Of a stretch of DNA of 27,716 nucleotides, positions 13,267 to 21,850 are shown piece by piece. The position numbers were made by a program, and so were the translations under genes. The stretch is from an uncultured Actinomyces sp. Lineage in GTDB: Bacteria > Actinomycetota > Actinomycetes > Actinomycetales > Actinomycetaceae. How positions within the stretch are numbered: position 1 is the first letter of the stretch; each line of letters opens with the position of its first letter. A model generated the notes under the pieces. It worked only from the letters and a program-made list of their open reading frames with translations, searched no databases and was not told the DNA's origin. The stretch lies in assembly GCA_915063485.1 (NCBI GenBank), contig CAJZDJ010000017.1:1-27716 (forward strand). Reading direction: 5' to 3'.

Positions 13267-14826
13267 ATGTATAGCGGCATCGATGTGGTGGATATTGAAC
13301 GCTTTAGTGACCGTATCAACGCTAATGCAGCTTTAATGCAGCGGTTGTTTACTGCTGTGGAACTTCATAGTTGCAAGGGCGCGCTGCCTTCTTTGGCGGC
13401 GCGCTTTTGCGCTAAAGAGGCGGCCTTGAAGGTGCTGGGCCAGGCCGTCGCTCAGGCCGCCTCAATTGGGGGCGACGACGGCGCTGCTGGCTCGGCTGGG
13501 TGCGCTGCTGAGGTTTCTGGGCTCGACGACGGCGCTGGCGTGGTAGGGCTGAATTTTCGCGATATTGAGGTCACTAGCCGCCCCGGTCAGGCCCCCCAAC
13601 TGCGCCTACACGGCCAGGTGGCGGCGTGGGCGCGGCGTTTAGGACTGCACAGTTGGCGCGTGAGCCTAGCTCACGACAAGGTAGCCATGGCCCAAGTTTG
13701 GGCTAGTGGTGGCCCGGCAGAAGGCTGTAAGGTCAGCTCGCATGACCCAGCCTTGGCCCGCTACCTGCTTAAACCTGGGGTTGACAGCCATAAATACTCG
13801 CGCGGCGTGGTGCGCATAATCGCTGGTTCGCAGCGTTTTCCCGGCGCCGGGCTGCTATGTGTGGCCGGAGCCAGTCATAGTGGGGTGGGCATGATTCGCC
13901 TAAACGCCCCTGAGCGCGTAGAAAACCTGGTGCTAGCCGCCCATCCGCAAATTGTTCCCGATGGCCCAGTCTTAACCGGAGCCTGTGACGCCCTAGTGCT
14001 TGGCCCGGGGCTGGACGCCCAGAAGGCAGACTGGGAGGTGCTGGCCCAGTTGCTAGAAAACACCCCGGCAGTAATTGACGCCAGCGCCCTAGAACCAGTT
14101 TGTGCCCTGATTAAAAAGGGCAAACTACGTCTACACCCCTATCACATCCTCACCCCTCATGATGGGGAGCTGGCTCGCTGCCTAAACCTGTTCGCGGGCA
14201 CGGATACAGATAAAACTGCAGGTGAAATTGCGGGAAAACTGGCAGACAAGGCGGATAAACCCCTTGGCAAGTTTGCTTTTGAAATTAGCTCCGCGCTGCA
14301 GCGGCGCATCCAGGGAGCCCAGCAACTGGCGGCATTAACTGGGGCCTGTGTGCTAGCTAAAGGCAATCGCACCGTGGTGGTAGATGCCGAAGCCCAAGTC
14401 TACCTCCTGCCTGCGGCCACGCCCTGGCTGGCTACCGCCGGTAGTGGGGACGTACTGGCGGGTCTGATGGGTGGCTTGCTGGCCCTAAACGTACGTGCCG
14501 GCGCGAGGCATGTGGGCACCATAGCCGCTTTAGGCAGTGCTACTAGTGCCGACGCCGCTGGGACTAGTCAGCAGTCTGCTGACGCTCAGGGGCGGGGCGC
14601 CGCACTCACTAGTGCCGCTGCCCTAGCCCCCGAAATTGCGCAGCTGGCCGCGCGCCTACACGCCCTAGCCGGACAACTGGCCGCTGAAGCAGCCGGCCCA
14701 AAGCCCACCGGCGCAAGTGGCCCACAGCCCGCCGGCGTCGTCGTCGGCCATCCCATAACCGCCCCAGAAATAGCCGCAGCCATCCCCAATGCCTGGGCCC
14801 TTTACGCCAGTGCTGCAGCAAACTGA
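13267..14826 (+). CDS. acpS-nnrD: Fusion of holo-ACP synthase and ADP/ATP-dependent NAD(P)H-hydrate dehydratase
   Basis: One 519-aa frame carries two enzymes. Residues 1 to about 143 are AcpS, which moves phosphopantetheine from CoA to acyl carrier protein. Metal-binding Asp6 is in GIDVVDIERF, and RFCAKEAALKVLG carries Glu51. An Ala/Gly/Asp-rich insertion sits at about 66-93. Residues from about 160 are a carbohydrate-kinase-like NnrD domain that repairs hydrated NAD(P)H. It shows YSRGVVRIIAGSQRFPGAG, LVLGPGLD, ILTPHDGELAR, VLAKGNRTVV and TAGSGDVLAGLMGG with catalytic Asp395. The epimerase (NnrE) domain that usually precedes NnrD in bifunctional Nnr is absent here. Both halves keep their key residues. 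The ATG start has a TAGACT box 6 nt upstream. Confidence 0.92.
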   Translation: MYSGIDVVDIERFSDRINANAALMQRLFTAVELHSCKGALPSLAARFCAKEAALKVLGQAVAQAASIGGDDGAAGSAGCAAEVSGLDDGAGVVGLNFRDIEVTSRPGQAPQLRLHGQVAAWARRLGLHSWRVSLAHDKVAMAQVWASGGPAEGCKVSSHDPALARYLLKPGVDSHKYSRGVVRIIAGSQRFPGAGLLCVAGASHSGVGMIRLNAPERVENLVLAAHPQIVPDGPVLTGACDALVLGPGLDAQKADWEVLAQLLENTPAVIDASALEPVCALIKKGKLRLHPYHILTPHDGELARCLNLFAGTDTDKTAGEIAGKLADKADKPLGKFAFEISSALQRRIQGAQQLAALTGACVLAKGNRTVVVDAEAQVYLLPAATPWLATAGSGDVLAGLMGGLLALNVRAGARHVGTIAALGSATSADAAGTSQQSADAQGRGAALTSAAALAPEIAQLAARLHALAGQLAAEAAGPKPTGASGPQPAGVVVGHPITAPEIAAAIPNAWALYASAAAN

Positions 14827-14847
14827 GCTGATGGCGGCTAAAAGTGG

Positions 14848-14853
14848 GACAAT
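14848..14853 (+). promoter_or_regulatory. -10-like element of alr
   Basis: GACAAT ends 6 nt before the alr GTG, the same spacing as the TANNNT boxes of acpS-nnrD, sdhC and tsaD. No Shine-Dalgarno or clear -35 is seen. Tentative leaderless promoter. Confidence 0.3.
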
Positions 14854-14859
14854 AGCGCC

Positions 14860-16203
14860 GTGACTGAGCAACCTAATAGCTATCAAATTCCTTGGACGGG
14901 AGCACAAACCGCCCGTGCCATTATCGATCTCGACGCCCTAGCCGCCAATGTGGCCCAACTTCGTAAGTTTCACGGCGGAACTTGGATGGCTATCCTCAAA
15001 GCCAACGCCTACGGACACGGCCTAGGCCCCATGGCACTAGCCTGTATGCGTCAAGGCGCCACTTGGCTGGGCGTGGCACAGTTGCACGAAGCCCTGCGCC
15101 TGCGTGAATATCTCGACGCCGCCGGGGTAAAGCCGGTAGATGGCGCCGAGTTAGCCCAAAACCCAGCCCTGACCACCACCCAAACCCCCAGGATTTTCAC
15201 CTGGATCATGCCGCCGCTTAGCCCGCAAGAGGCCGCCCAAGCAGACTCTGGCCTGCGTCAGGCGCTACGGGCCCAGCTAGACCTATCAGCCTCCACCGTG
15301 GAAGTTTTGCAGGCCATCATCGCCGCCGCCCAAGCTGAAGGCAAATGTGCCTACGTGCACCTAAAGGTGGACACCGGCATGGCCCGCGCCGGCGCCAACC
15401 TAGAAGACCTAGCTGACCTGGCCCAATGCGCTGCCCAAGCCCAAAGCCAGGGGTACATTAAGGTAGTGGCGCTATGGTCGCACCTGGCCCGCGCAGACGA
15501 AATCCTCATCCCCGCCACCGGTCAGCAGCTAGAACGCTACCGTAAAGGCCTACAAATCCTGGCCGACGCCGGCATTGACGTGCCCGTGCGCCACCTGGCG
15601 GCCACCGCCGGCACCCTGTGGCACCCCGACACCGCCGCCCTAGACATGGACCGCTTCGGCATTGGCCTGTACGGTCTAAGCCCCGACCACACCGTGGCCC
15701 GCGCCCAGGATCTAGGTCTGCACCCGATCATGCGCCTAGAAGCCCGCCTCACCCAGGTCAAGCACATTAAGGCCGGTCAAGGCGTCTCCTACGGCGCCAC
15801 CTGGCAGGCCCCCACCGACCGCTGGGTAGGGCTAGTGCCGCTAGGCTACGGTGACGGCATTTTGCGTAGCGCCTCCGACCGCGCCCCCATCCTGGTTGGC
15901 AAACAACGCACCCACATTGTTGGGCGCGTATGCATGGATCAAGTTATTGTAGACCTAGGTCCCACCAGCAACCCGGACGGCACCCCCCGACCCGCCCCCG
16001 CGCGCGCTGGCGACCTGGCTATCCTCTTCGGCGATCCCGCTCCCTTAAACGGCCCGGCTAACCCGGCCATCCCCACCGCTGAAGACTGGGCTACTGCCTG
16101 CGGCACCATCTCCTATGAGGTGGTCACTCAGCTACGCGGCGCCCACCTACCGCGCTACTACGTTTCCCAAGGCTCCTACAAATTAGCGGAGATTCCCCAA
16201 TGA
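14860..16203 (+). CDS. alr: Alanine racemase Alr
   Basis: Alr is a PLP enzyme that makes D-alanine for peptidoglycan in the cytosol. PLP-binding Lys47 is in MAILKANAYGHG. Other motifs are HLKVDTGMARAG, LWSHLARADE, the C-terminal catalytic tyrosine region GVSYGATW, PLGYGDGI, and the metal-free barrel closure VGRVCMDQVIVDLG. At 447 aa it is about 60-70 residues longer than usual. Extra sequence lies around residues 84-130 (a Thr/Gln-rich loop before LRAQLDLS) and near the C-terminus (Pro/Ala-rich loop around GDPAPLNGPANPAIP). Its stop overlaps the tsaE start (ATGA), so the two are translationally coupled. Confidence 0.97.
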   Translation: MTEQPNSYQIPWTGAQTARAIIDLDALAANVAQLRKFHGGTWMAILKANAYGHGLGPMALACMRQGATWLGVAQLHEALRLREYLDAAGVKPVDGAELAQNPALTTTQTPRIFTWIMPPLSPQEAAQADSGLRQALRAQLDLSASTVEVLQAIIAAAQAEGKCAYVHLKVDTGMARAGANLEDLADLAQCAAQAQSQGYIKVVALWSHLARADEILIPATGQQLERYRKGLQILADAGIDVPVRHLAATAGTLWHPDTAALDMDRFGIGLYGLSPDHTVARAQDLGLHPIMRLEARLTQVKHIKAGQGVSYGATWQAPTDRWVGLVPLGYGDGILRSASDRAPILVGKQRTHIVGRVCMDQVIVDLGPTSNPDGTPRPAPARAGDLAILFGDPAPLNGPANPAIPTAEDWATACGTISYEVVTQLRGAHLPRYYVSQGSYKLAEIPQ

Positions 16204-16715
16204 GCACATACGTCACCCACACCACGGATGCCGATTCCACAAGGGAATTCGGTGCCCGGCTAGCTACGCTGCTACAAGCCGGAGACCTGGTGATGCTTTC
16301 AGGCGAGCTAGGTGCCGGTAAAACCACTTTGGCCCAAGGCATCGGCTCAGCCTTAAACGTACGTGGGCGCGTATCTTCACCCACTTTCATCGTGGCGCGC
16401 GTGCACCCCTCCCTGGCCGGCGGCCCGGACCTGGTGCACGTAGATGCCTATCGCCTCACCAGCCTAGAAGACCTCGAAACCCTGGATTTGGATTCCTCCC
16501 TGGAAGAGTCCATCACCCTGGTTGAATGGGGCGAAGGCATGGTAGAAGGCATCAGTGACAATCGCCTAGAAATCAAGGTGGAACGTCCGCAGGGGGGACT
16601 GGCAGGTGCCGATGCTAGCGGCATCACTGACCTGGGCGGCGTCGACGACGGCGCCCGCACCATCACCCTTACCGGCTACGGTCCGCGCTGGGAAAAAGCG
16701 CTCGACCAGCTCTAA
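16200..16715 (+). CDS. tsaE: tRNA t6A biosynthesis ATPase TsaE
   Basis: TsaE is the ATPase that drives the TsaB-TsaD complex in forming threonylcarbamoyladenosine at A37 of ANN-decoding tRNAs. The 171-aa protein has Walker A GELGAGKTT (35-43), then VSSPTFIVARVH, LVHVDAYRLTS and LVEWGEGM, all family hallmarks. The C-terminal 25 residues, which include an Asp/Gly/Ala stretch, are not conserved. The ATG overlaps the alr stop by 4 nt. It is the first gene of the t6A set, followed 3 nt later by an unrelated membrane protein gene. Confidence 0.96.
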   Translation: MSTYVTHTTDADSTREFGARLATLLQAGDLVMLSGELGAGKTTLAQGIGSALNVRGRVSSPTFIVARVHPSLAGGPDLVHVDAYRLTSLEDLETLDLDSSLEESITLVEWGEGMVEGISDNRLEIKVERPQGGLAGADASGITDLGGVDDGARTITLTGYGPRWEKALDQL

Positions 16716-16718
16716 GCC

Positions 16719-17651
16719 ATGAACTGGCAGGCTAGCCACAGGCAGCTCAGTTCACTCGCGCTCGCGGCAAAAGCGCCGGGTTCTTCGCCAAGTGCGTTGC
16801 CAGGCTTTTTATCGCGAGCCTTGCCGGGCTCTTGGCCGGGGTCTTTGCTGGCGGCAGGCTTGGCGCTGGTGACGCTGGTTCTGTTGGCGCTGGCAGGCCC
16901 GGCTCGGGCCCAGGTGGACCAAAACTACCTAGAGCAGTGGCTCAAATCGAGCTCCAATAATGCCCTTAGCGCCACCCAACGCACTCAGGCGGAATTCACT
17001 ACGCCTGCGCATGTGTGGAATGTTTCGCGTTCTGACAATGGCTCTGTGCAGGTGGTGCGCAGCCCGGAGCAGTGGTACACGCTGGTACGTCTGGGTGGGG
17101 AGCTCAAATTTGTGCTGCTAATAAACGCAACCGACGCTAAAACCACGGCAGTGCAGATAGCTGACGCGGCCTTGGCGCGCTCACTTGCAAGCCTGGGCAC
17201 AGGCCAATACCCGGTTTATGAAGCTCAAGATACGGCCTGGTATCAGCTGGAGGACGGTCAGCTGCGCCCGCTGGGAGCTAAAGCCAATAAATTGCAGCGT
17301 GGTTCAATCTCGGTTTCGGCCTATATTTCTATACGTGATGTTAGGCACTCTGGTTCACCCACTGCATCTGCTGATGAAAATGGTTCTGCCTGGTCTAGCT
17401 GGGTGCTTTGGACCATGGTGGTACTGGCTTGCCTGGGTTTAATTGGCTTGGCTGTCCTGGATAAACACACTAGTAAATACCGGGACCTGGAGACTCAGGA
17501 CGGCTCTGGTAAACGTAAGCTGCGTCAGGCAGTGATTGAAACTCCAGCTAAGGGCAGGGCTCGCCCGCAGGTGTCGGTGCACTCAGCTACGGCAGTGCCG
17601 GCTTCGCAAACGGCAGCTGCTATTGAGAAAACTAAAACCGAAAAGGAATAG
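16719..17651 (+). CDS. Uncharacterised signal-peptide protein with C-terminal membrane anchor
   Basis: I do not recognise this 310-aa protein. An unusually long N-region (about 1-40, Ser/Pro/Ala-rich) precedes a hydrophobic core (42-60) ending in PARAQ, a plausible signal peptidase site after Ala64. Residues 65-225 form a predicted extracytoplasmic domain with WYTLVRLGGELKFVLLINATDAKT as its most fold-like stretch; no cysteines appear there. A second helix spans about 226-247. A basic, Lys/Thr-rich cytoplasmic tail of about 60 residues follows. This gives a type I topology. It starts 3 nt after the tsaE stop and ends 10 nt before tsaB, so it belongs to the operon. No link to tRNA modification is evident. 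Confidence 0.82.
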   Translation: MNWQASHRQLSSLALAAKAPGSSPSALPGFLSRALPGSWPGSLLAAGLALVTLVLLALAGPARAQVDQNYLEQWLKSSSNNALSATQRTQAEFTTPAHVWNVSRSDNGSVQVVRSPEQWYTLVRLGGELKFVLLINATDAKTTAVQIADAALARSLASLGTGQYPVYEAQDTAWYQLEDGQLRPLGAKANKLQRGSISVSAYISIRDVRHSGSPTASADENGSAWSSWVLWTMVVLACLGLIGLAVLDKHTSKYRDLETQDGSGKRKLRQAVIETPAKGRARPQVSVHSATAVPASQTAAAIEKTKTEKE

Positions 17652-17661
17652 GCTTAAGCCC

Positions 17662-18336
17662 GTGCGTATTGTCTCCATCGACTCCTCTTTAGCGTCCGCT
17701 TTGGCATTAATTGAGCTTAGCGACGGCGTCGCTACCACCGTGCGTCAGCAGGTGGGTACTGACGCGCGCCACCACGCCGAATCTTTAGCCCCCATGCTTA
17801 GCCAGGTTTTGGCGGGCGAGGCAGTAGACGCCATTGCCGTGGCTACCGGCCCGGCTCCCTTCACTGGTTTGCGTGCCGGTCTGGTGACAGCGCGGACTTT
17901 TGCGCGCGTGCACAACCTGCCGCTGTGGGGAGTTAGCTCTTTGGATGCGCGTGCTCGGGCTGCTTTTGACCGTCTTGGCGAGGCGGGGCAGGGTAAGTGC
18001 CTGCTGGTTGCTAATGATGCGCGCCGCAAGGAAGTTTATGCCGCCCGCTATCAGGTTAAGGGTGCCGACGACGTCGAACGCCTAGGTCAGTTGCACGTGC
18101 TAAGCCCTGCAGCGGCCATGGAACTGGGCGAAGTTGACTACGTAACCGGCTCTGGCGTGGCCCTATATCCGCAGCAGCTGACCGGCACCGAAATTGACAG
18201 CCAAGACCCGATCCTGGAGCAGCTGGCACGTATCGCCTGGCGGCGCCACCAGCAGGGGATCAACCAGCCCACCGAGCCGCTGTATCTGCGTCACGCCGAC
18301 GTGCAGATGCCCAAGGCTCCTAAGCGAGTTATTTGA
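17662..18336 (+). CDS. tsaB: t6A biosynthesis protein TsaB
   Basis: TsaB is the non-catalytic ASKHA-fold partner of TsaD in the t6A complex. The 224-aa product begins VRIVSIDSSLASALALIEL and has AVATGPAPFTGLRAGLVTARTFA, close to the family GPGSFTGLR motif, then LWGVSSLDARA. The GTG at 17662 is chosen because an upstream in-frame extension runs back through the previous gene and is not TsaB-like. An AAGGA lies 14 nt upstream, too far for an ordinary Shine-Dalgarno. TAGGCT lies 7 nt upstream and could be a leaderless -10. The stop overlaps the rimI ATG by one base (TGATG). Confidence 0.95.
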   Translation: MRIVSIDSSLASALALIELSDGVATTVRQQVGTDARHHAESLAPMLSQVLAGEAVDAIAVATGPAPFTGLRAGLVTARTFARVHNLPLWGVSSLDARARAAFDRLGEAGQGKCLLVANDARRKEVYAARYQVKGADDVERLGQLHVLSPAAAMELGEVDYVTGSGVALYPQQLTGTEIDSQDPILEQLARIAWRRHQQGINQPTEPLYLRHADVQMPKAPKRVI

Positions 18337-18821
18337 TGCCTGCTTTGCGCCTGCGCGCAATGCGTAAAGCCGATCTGGGCTGGGTGGCCCAAGCTGAGCG
18401 TCAGCTTTTTTCTGCCGAGGCTTGGAGCCCCCAGTTACTGGCCAGTGAACTGGGCGCAATGGAGTCTCTTGACGACCGCATTTATGTAGTAGCCGAGGTT
18501 GACGCAGCTATGGCTGGCTACGCCGGGGTGTGGCTGGGAGATAGCGCTGACGTACTGACTATCGCCACCTTGCCCCACTTTCGCCGTCAGGGGGTGGGGC
18601 GAGCTTTGCTTAAAGCTTTGCTCGACGCTGCTGCTGAACGTGAGTGTGAAGCAGTGTTGTTGGAGGTGCGGGCTTCTAACGACGGCGCCATTGCGTTATA
18701 TAAGGGAGCTGGCTTTAAGGCGATAGGTAAGCGGCGCGGCTATTACAGTCACCCGCGCGAGGACGCCGTCGTGATGCGCAAAAAACTAGCCGCACCTAAA
18801 GTGGGGCCGGTAGGCAGCTAG
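18336..18821 (+). CDS. rimI: Ribosomal-protein-alanine N-acetyltransferase RimI
   Basis: This is a 161-aa GNAT acetyltransferase; RimI acetylates the N-terminal alanine of ribosomal protein S18. The acetyl-CoA loop RRQGVGRALLKALL and the following LLEVRASNDGAIALYKGAGFK are clear RimI features, and GKRRGYYSHPREDAVVM matches the family C-terminus. The ATG at 18336 overlaps the tsaB stop, so translation is coupled. RimI beside TsaB is the usual actinobacterial context. In many relatives tsaD follows directly, but here sdhCAB comes next. Confidence 0.93.
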   Translation: MPALRLRAMRKADLGWVAQAERQLFSAEAWSPQLLASELGAMESLDDRIYVVAEVDAAMAGYAGVWLGDSADVLTIATLPHFRRQGVGRALLKALLDAAAERECEAVLLEVRASNDGAIALYKGAGFKAIGKRRGYYSHPREDAVVMRKKLAAPKVGPVGS

Positions 18822-18861
18822 AGACTTTTTAGACCGGTTAAACCCTTATAAAAAGGCTGCA

Positions 18862-18897
18862 GGTTTATTTAGTAAATCACGTGTGCCCTAATAAACC
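18862..18897 (+). other. AT-rich inverted repeat after rimI
   Basis: GGTTTATT (18862-18869) pairs with AATAAACC (18890-18897) around a 20-nt loop, within the 241-bp rimI-sdhC gap. A smaller CCTT/AAGG hairpin lies at about 18844-18856. It may help end the t6A transcript, but no classical T-run terminator is present. Confidence 0.35.
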
Positions 18898-18933
18898 CCA
18901 AGTGCTCTGCTTCTCAGTGGTCGCTGACACTTG

Positions 18934-18947
18934 TGCAAACATTTGCA
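18934..18947. promoter_or_regulatory. Operator-like palindrome upstream of sdhC
   Basis: TGCAAA-CA-TTTGCA is a perfect 14-bp palindrome 116 nt before the sdhC start. Its right arm overlaps a candidate -35 (TTGCAT). This is the size and symmetry of a dimeric regulator site, and it resembles TTTGCAA-type sites known for RamB-like regulators of carbon metabolism. The regulator is not identified. Confidence 0.45.
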
Positions 18948-18972
18948 TGACCCCCACTAAACCGCGTTATAT
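18943..18972 (+). promoter_or_regulatory. Candidate upstream sdhCAB promoter
   Basis: TTGCAT (18943-18948) and TTATAT (18967-18972) have an 18-bp spacer. Overlap with the palindrome suggests repression when the site is occupied. A second, leaderless-type box lies nearer the gene. Confidence 0.3.
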
Positions 18973-19050
18973 CAGCGTAAATAGCTATACGCAGAAGGCG
19001 TATTAAGCGCTTTCTGGACCACTTAGGACTTAAGGCATGTGGGCGCTAGA

Positions 19051-19056
19051 TAGCCT
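19051..19056 (+). promoter_or_regulatory. -10 element next to sdhC, leaderless type
   Basis: TAGCCT ends 6 nt before the GTG at 19063. No Shine-Dalgarno is present. The spacing equals that at tsaD, acpS-nnrD and the ROK kinase. Confidence 0.35.
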
Positions 19057-19062
19057 TGTGAC

Positions 19063-19833
19063 GTGGCCAAATCAAATGTTTCTCCCAAGAGGCAGACTGC
19101 TGGACGTACGACCGTCGCGATGAAGCGGATCATGGCGTACAGCGGTCTGTTCTTCCTCTTCTTTGTTCTATTCCACGCCTACGGCAACCTCAAGTACTTT
19201 GAAGGTGAGGACGTCTACAACGGCTATGCCGCTCACCTGCGTACCATGTTCATGCCAATCCTGCCTCGTGAGGGTCTGCTATGGATTCTGCGTGCGATTA
19301 TGGTCGCCTGCCTCGTTGGGCACGCCGGCGCTGCTTTCCACCTGTGGCACCGCAACAACAAGGCTCGCGGTAACCAGAAGTACGCAGTTAAGAAGGCTCA
19401 TGCAGAGTATGCAGCTTCACGCTACGCAAACCGCACCATGCGTTGGGGTGGCGTGATCCTGGTTCTGTTCATTGTGTGGCACATCCTGCAGTTCACCACG
19501 CTGAACGCCACCCCCGGTGGTCACTACGTGCACGGTGACGCCTACAAGAACATGTACCTCGGCTTCCACGATGCCCCTTGGACCTACGCCATCTACTTCA
19601 TCGCCCTGGCTGCGCTGGCGCTGCACGCTTGGCACGGTGTTTGGTCCGCCCTACAGACCCTGGGTGCTATCCGTGGTTCTGTAATTCCTGGCGTGCGCCT
19701 GATCGCCACGCTGGTTGCCCTGGCCCTGTTCGTAGCCTTTATGGCCGTGCCTACCGCCATCCTGTTTGGTTGGGTAGACGCGCCTGCTGCTGGTTCGTGG
19801 ACTGCACTGCACGGCGCAGTCGCTGGACACTGA
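19063..19833 (+). CDS. sdhC: Succinate dehydrogenase / fumarate reductase cytochrome b subunit
   Basis: This 256-aa membrane anchor of the b558 type carries haem b and passes electrons between the SdhAB head and menaquinone. Five hydrophobic helices are evident. Conserved histidines sit in LFHAYGN, VGHAGAAFHLWHR, IVWHILQF and ALHAWHG, consistent with di-haem binding. The group uses the same enzyme for succinate oxidation or fumarate reduction. GTG 19063 (MAKSNVSPKRQ) gives a short basic N-terminus; ATG 19120 is an alternative that would begin just before helix 1. It is followed 16 bp later by sdhA. Confidence 0.94.
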   Translation: MAKSNVSPKRQTAGRTTVAMKRIMAYSGLFFLFFVLFHAYGNLKYFEGEDVYNGYAAHLRTMFMPILPREGLLWILRAIMVACLVGHAGAAFHLWHRNNKARGNQKYAVKKAHAEYAASRYANRTMRWGGVILVLFIVWHILQFTTLNATPGGHYVHGDAYKNMYLGFHDAPWTYAIYFIALAALALHAWHGVWSALQTLGAIRGSVIPGVRLIATLVALALFVAFMAVPTAILFGWVDAPAAGSWTALHGAVAGH

Positions 19834-19849
19834 GAGAGCGTGAAGATAA

Positions 19850-21850
19850 ATGAGTAAAGTTATCGATGGCCTGTACCGGGTTGGCGAGGACATCGCCGAC
19901 ACCAAGGCCCCGCATGATGTTCCGATCGAAAAGCGTTGGGAACAGCGTAAATTCCTAGCCAAGCTAGTTAACCCGGCTAACCGCCGTAAGCTTGACGTGA
20001 TTGTAGTTGGCTCCGGTCTGGCCGGTGGCGCTGCTGCTGCTTCCCTGGGCGAGCAGGGCTACAACGTCAAGGTGTTCTTCTACCAGGACTCTGCCCGTCG
20101 CGCCCACTCCATTGCGGCCCAGGGTGGTATCAACGCTGCTAAGAACTACCGCAACGACAACGACTCGGTTTACCGCCTGTTCTACGACACCGTAAAGGGT
20201 GGCGACTACCGCGCTCGTGAAGACAACGTTTACCGTCTGGCTGAGGTCAGCGCCAACATCATCGACCAGTGTGTGGCTCAGGGTGTGCCCTTCGCCCGCG
20301 AATACGGCGGTCTGCTAGACAACCGTTCCTTCGGTGGTGTGCAGGTATCGCGTACCTTCTATGCTCGTGGTCAGACCGGTCAGCAGCTACTGATCGGCGC
20401 CTACCAGGCTCTAGAGCGTCAGGTGCGCGCCGGCACGGTTAAGGAGTTCCGCCGTCACGAGATGGTTGAACTAATCGTGGTTGACGGCAAGGCTCGCGGT
20501 ATTGTCACCCGCGACATGGTCAGCGGCGAGATCGAGACCCACCTGGCCGACGCCGTCGTACTGGCCACCGGTGGTTACGGCAACGTATTCTTCCTGTCCA
20601 CCAACGCTATGGGCTGCAACGGTACCGCGATCTGGCGTGCTCACCGCAAGGGCGCCTACTTCGCTAACCCCTGCTACACCCAGATTCACCCCACCTGTAT
20701 TCCGCAGTCCGGTGACTTCCAGTCCAAGCTGACCTTGATGAGTGAGTCGCTACGTAACGACGGACGCATCTGGGTACCCAAGAAGGCTGAAGACTGCGAG
20801 AAGGACCCGCGCCAGATTCCTGAGGAAGACCGCGACTACTACCTCGAGCGTATCTACCCCGCCTTCGGTAACCTGGTGCCCCGTGACATCGCCTCACGTC
20901 AGGCCAAGAACATGTGTGACGAAGGCCGTGGCGTTGGACCTGCCATTAAGGAAACCGACCCCGATGGCAACGAGCGCACCATGCGTCGTGGCGTCTACCT
21001 GGACTTCTCCGAGGCTATCGGGCGTCTAGGCAAGGAAGCCGTCTCTGCTAAGTACGGTAACCTGTTCGAAATGTACGAGCGCATCACCGGTGACGACCCC
21101 TACGAAGTCCCGATGCGTATTTACCCCGCCGTCCACTACACCATGGGTGGCCTGTGGGTTGACTACGACCTAGAGTCCTCCATCCCGGGTCTGTTTGTGG
21201 CTGGTGAAGCTAACTTCTCCGACCACGGTGCTAACCGCCTGGGTGCCTCGGCCCTGATGCAGGGTCTGGCTGACGGCTACTTCGTTCTGCCTGACACCAT
21301 CAACAACTACCTGGCTGACATGCTGCGTGAAGGCAAGGTAGACCCCAACGCCCCTGAAATCGCTCAGGCACGCAAGGATGTTGAGGACCGAGTTGACCGT
21401 CTGATGGCTTTGGATGGTAGCCGCTCGGTGGATGACTTCCACATGGCCCTGGGCCGCATTATGTGGGAGTACTGTGGTATGGAGCGTCGCGAAGACGGCT
21501 TGAAGAAGGCTGTAAAGCAGATTCGCGCGCTGAAGGAAGAGTTCTGGAAGGACGCCCGCATCACGGGTGAAAAGATGGAACTCAACCAGTCCCTAGAGAA
21601 GGCTGGACGCCTACTGGACTTCTTCGAGCTAGCTGAGCTGATGTGTATTGACGCTCTGCACCGGCGCGAATCCTGTGGTGGCCACTTCCGTGCAGAATCT
21701 CAGACCCCCGAGGGTGAGGCCCTGCGTCACGACGACGAGTTCCTCTACGTGGGTGCCTGGGAATGGACTGGTGAAAACCAGCCCCCGATCCTGCACAAGG
21801 AACCCCTTGTTTACAACGACATTGAACTGAAGCAGCGGAGCTACAAGTGA
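19850..21850 (+). CDS. sdhA: Succinate dehydrogenase / fumarate reductase flavoprotein subunit
   Basis: This 666-aa FAD subunit interconverts succinate and fumarate. The dinucleotide-binding [19 protein letters not shown] lies at about 50-68. The covalent FAD histidine is His86 in [13 protein letters not shown]. Active-site motifs include QIHPTCIP and [10 protein letters not shown], then [20 protein letters not shown]. The sequence type is that of the Bacillus/Bacteroides-like enzymes that pair with a single five-helix SdhC and have no SdhD. None is needed here, and none is present. The stop overlaps the sdhB GTG by 4 nt (GTGA), so the two are coupled. Confidence 0.97.
   Translation: MSKVIDGLYRVGEDIADTKAPHDVPIEKRWEQRKFLAKLVNPANRRKLDVIVVGSGLAGGAAAASLGEQGYNVKVFFYQDSARRAHSIAAQGGINAAKNYRNDNDSVYRLFYDTVKGGDYRAREDNVYRLAEVSANIIDQCVAQGVPFAREYGGLLDNRSFGGVQVSRTFYARGQTGQQLLIGAYQALERQVRAGTVKEFRRHEMVELIVVDGKARGIVTRDMVSGEIETHLADAVVLATGGYGNVFFLSTNAMGCNGTAIWRAHRKGAYFANPCYTQIHPTCIPQSGDFQSKLTLMSESLRNDGRIWVPKKAEDCEKDPRQIPEEDRDYYLERIYPAFGNLVPRDIASRQAKNMCDEGRGVGPAIKETDPDGNERTMRRGVYLDFSEAIGRLGKEAVSAKYGNLFEMYERITGDDPYEVPMRIYPAVHYTMGGLWVDYDLESSIPGLFVAGEANFSDHGANRLGASALMQGLADGYFVLPDTINNYLADMLREGKVDPNAPEIAQARKDVEDRVDRLMALDGSRSVDDFHMALGRIMWEYCGMERREDGLKKAVKQIRALKEEFWKDARITGEKMELNQSLEKAGRLLDFFELAELMCIDALHRRESCGGHFRAESQTPEGEALRHDDEFLYVGAWEWTGENQPPILHKEPLVYNDIELKQRSYK

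Noticed and set aside
17536..17661. N-terminal extension of TsaB from 17536
   Set aside because: It overlaps the upstream membrane-protein gene in a different frame and is Arg/Leu-rich nonsense. TsaB homology begins at the GTG at 17662.
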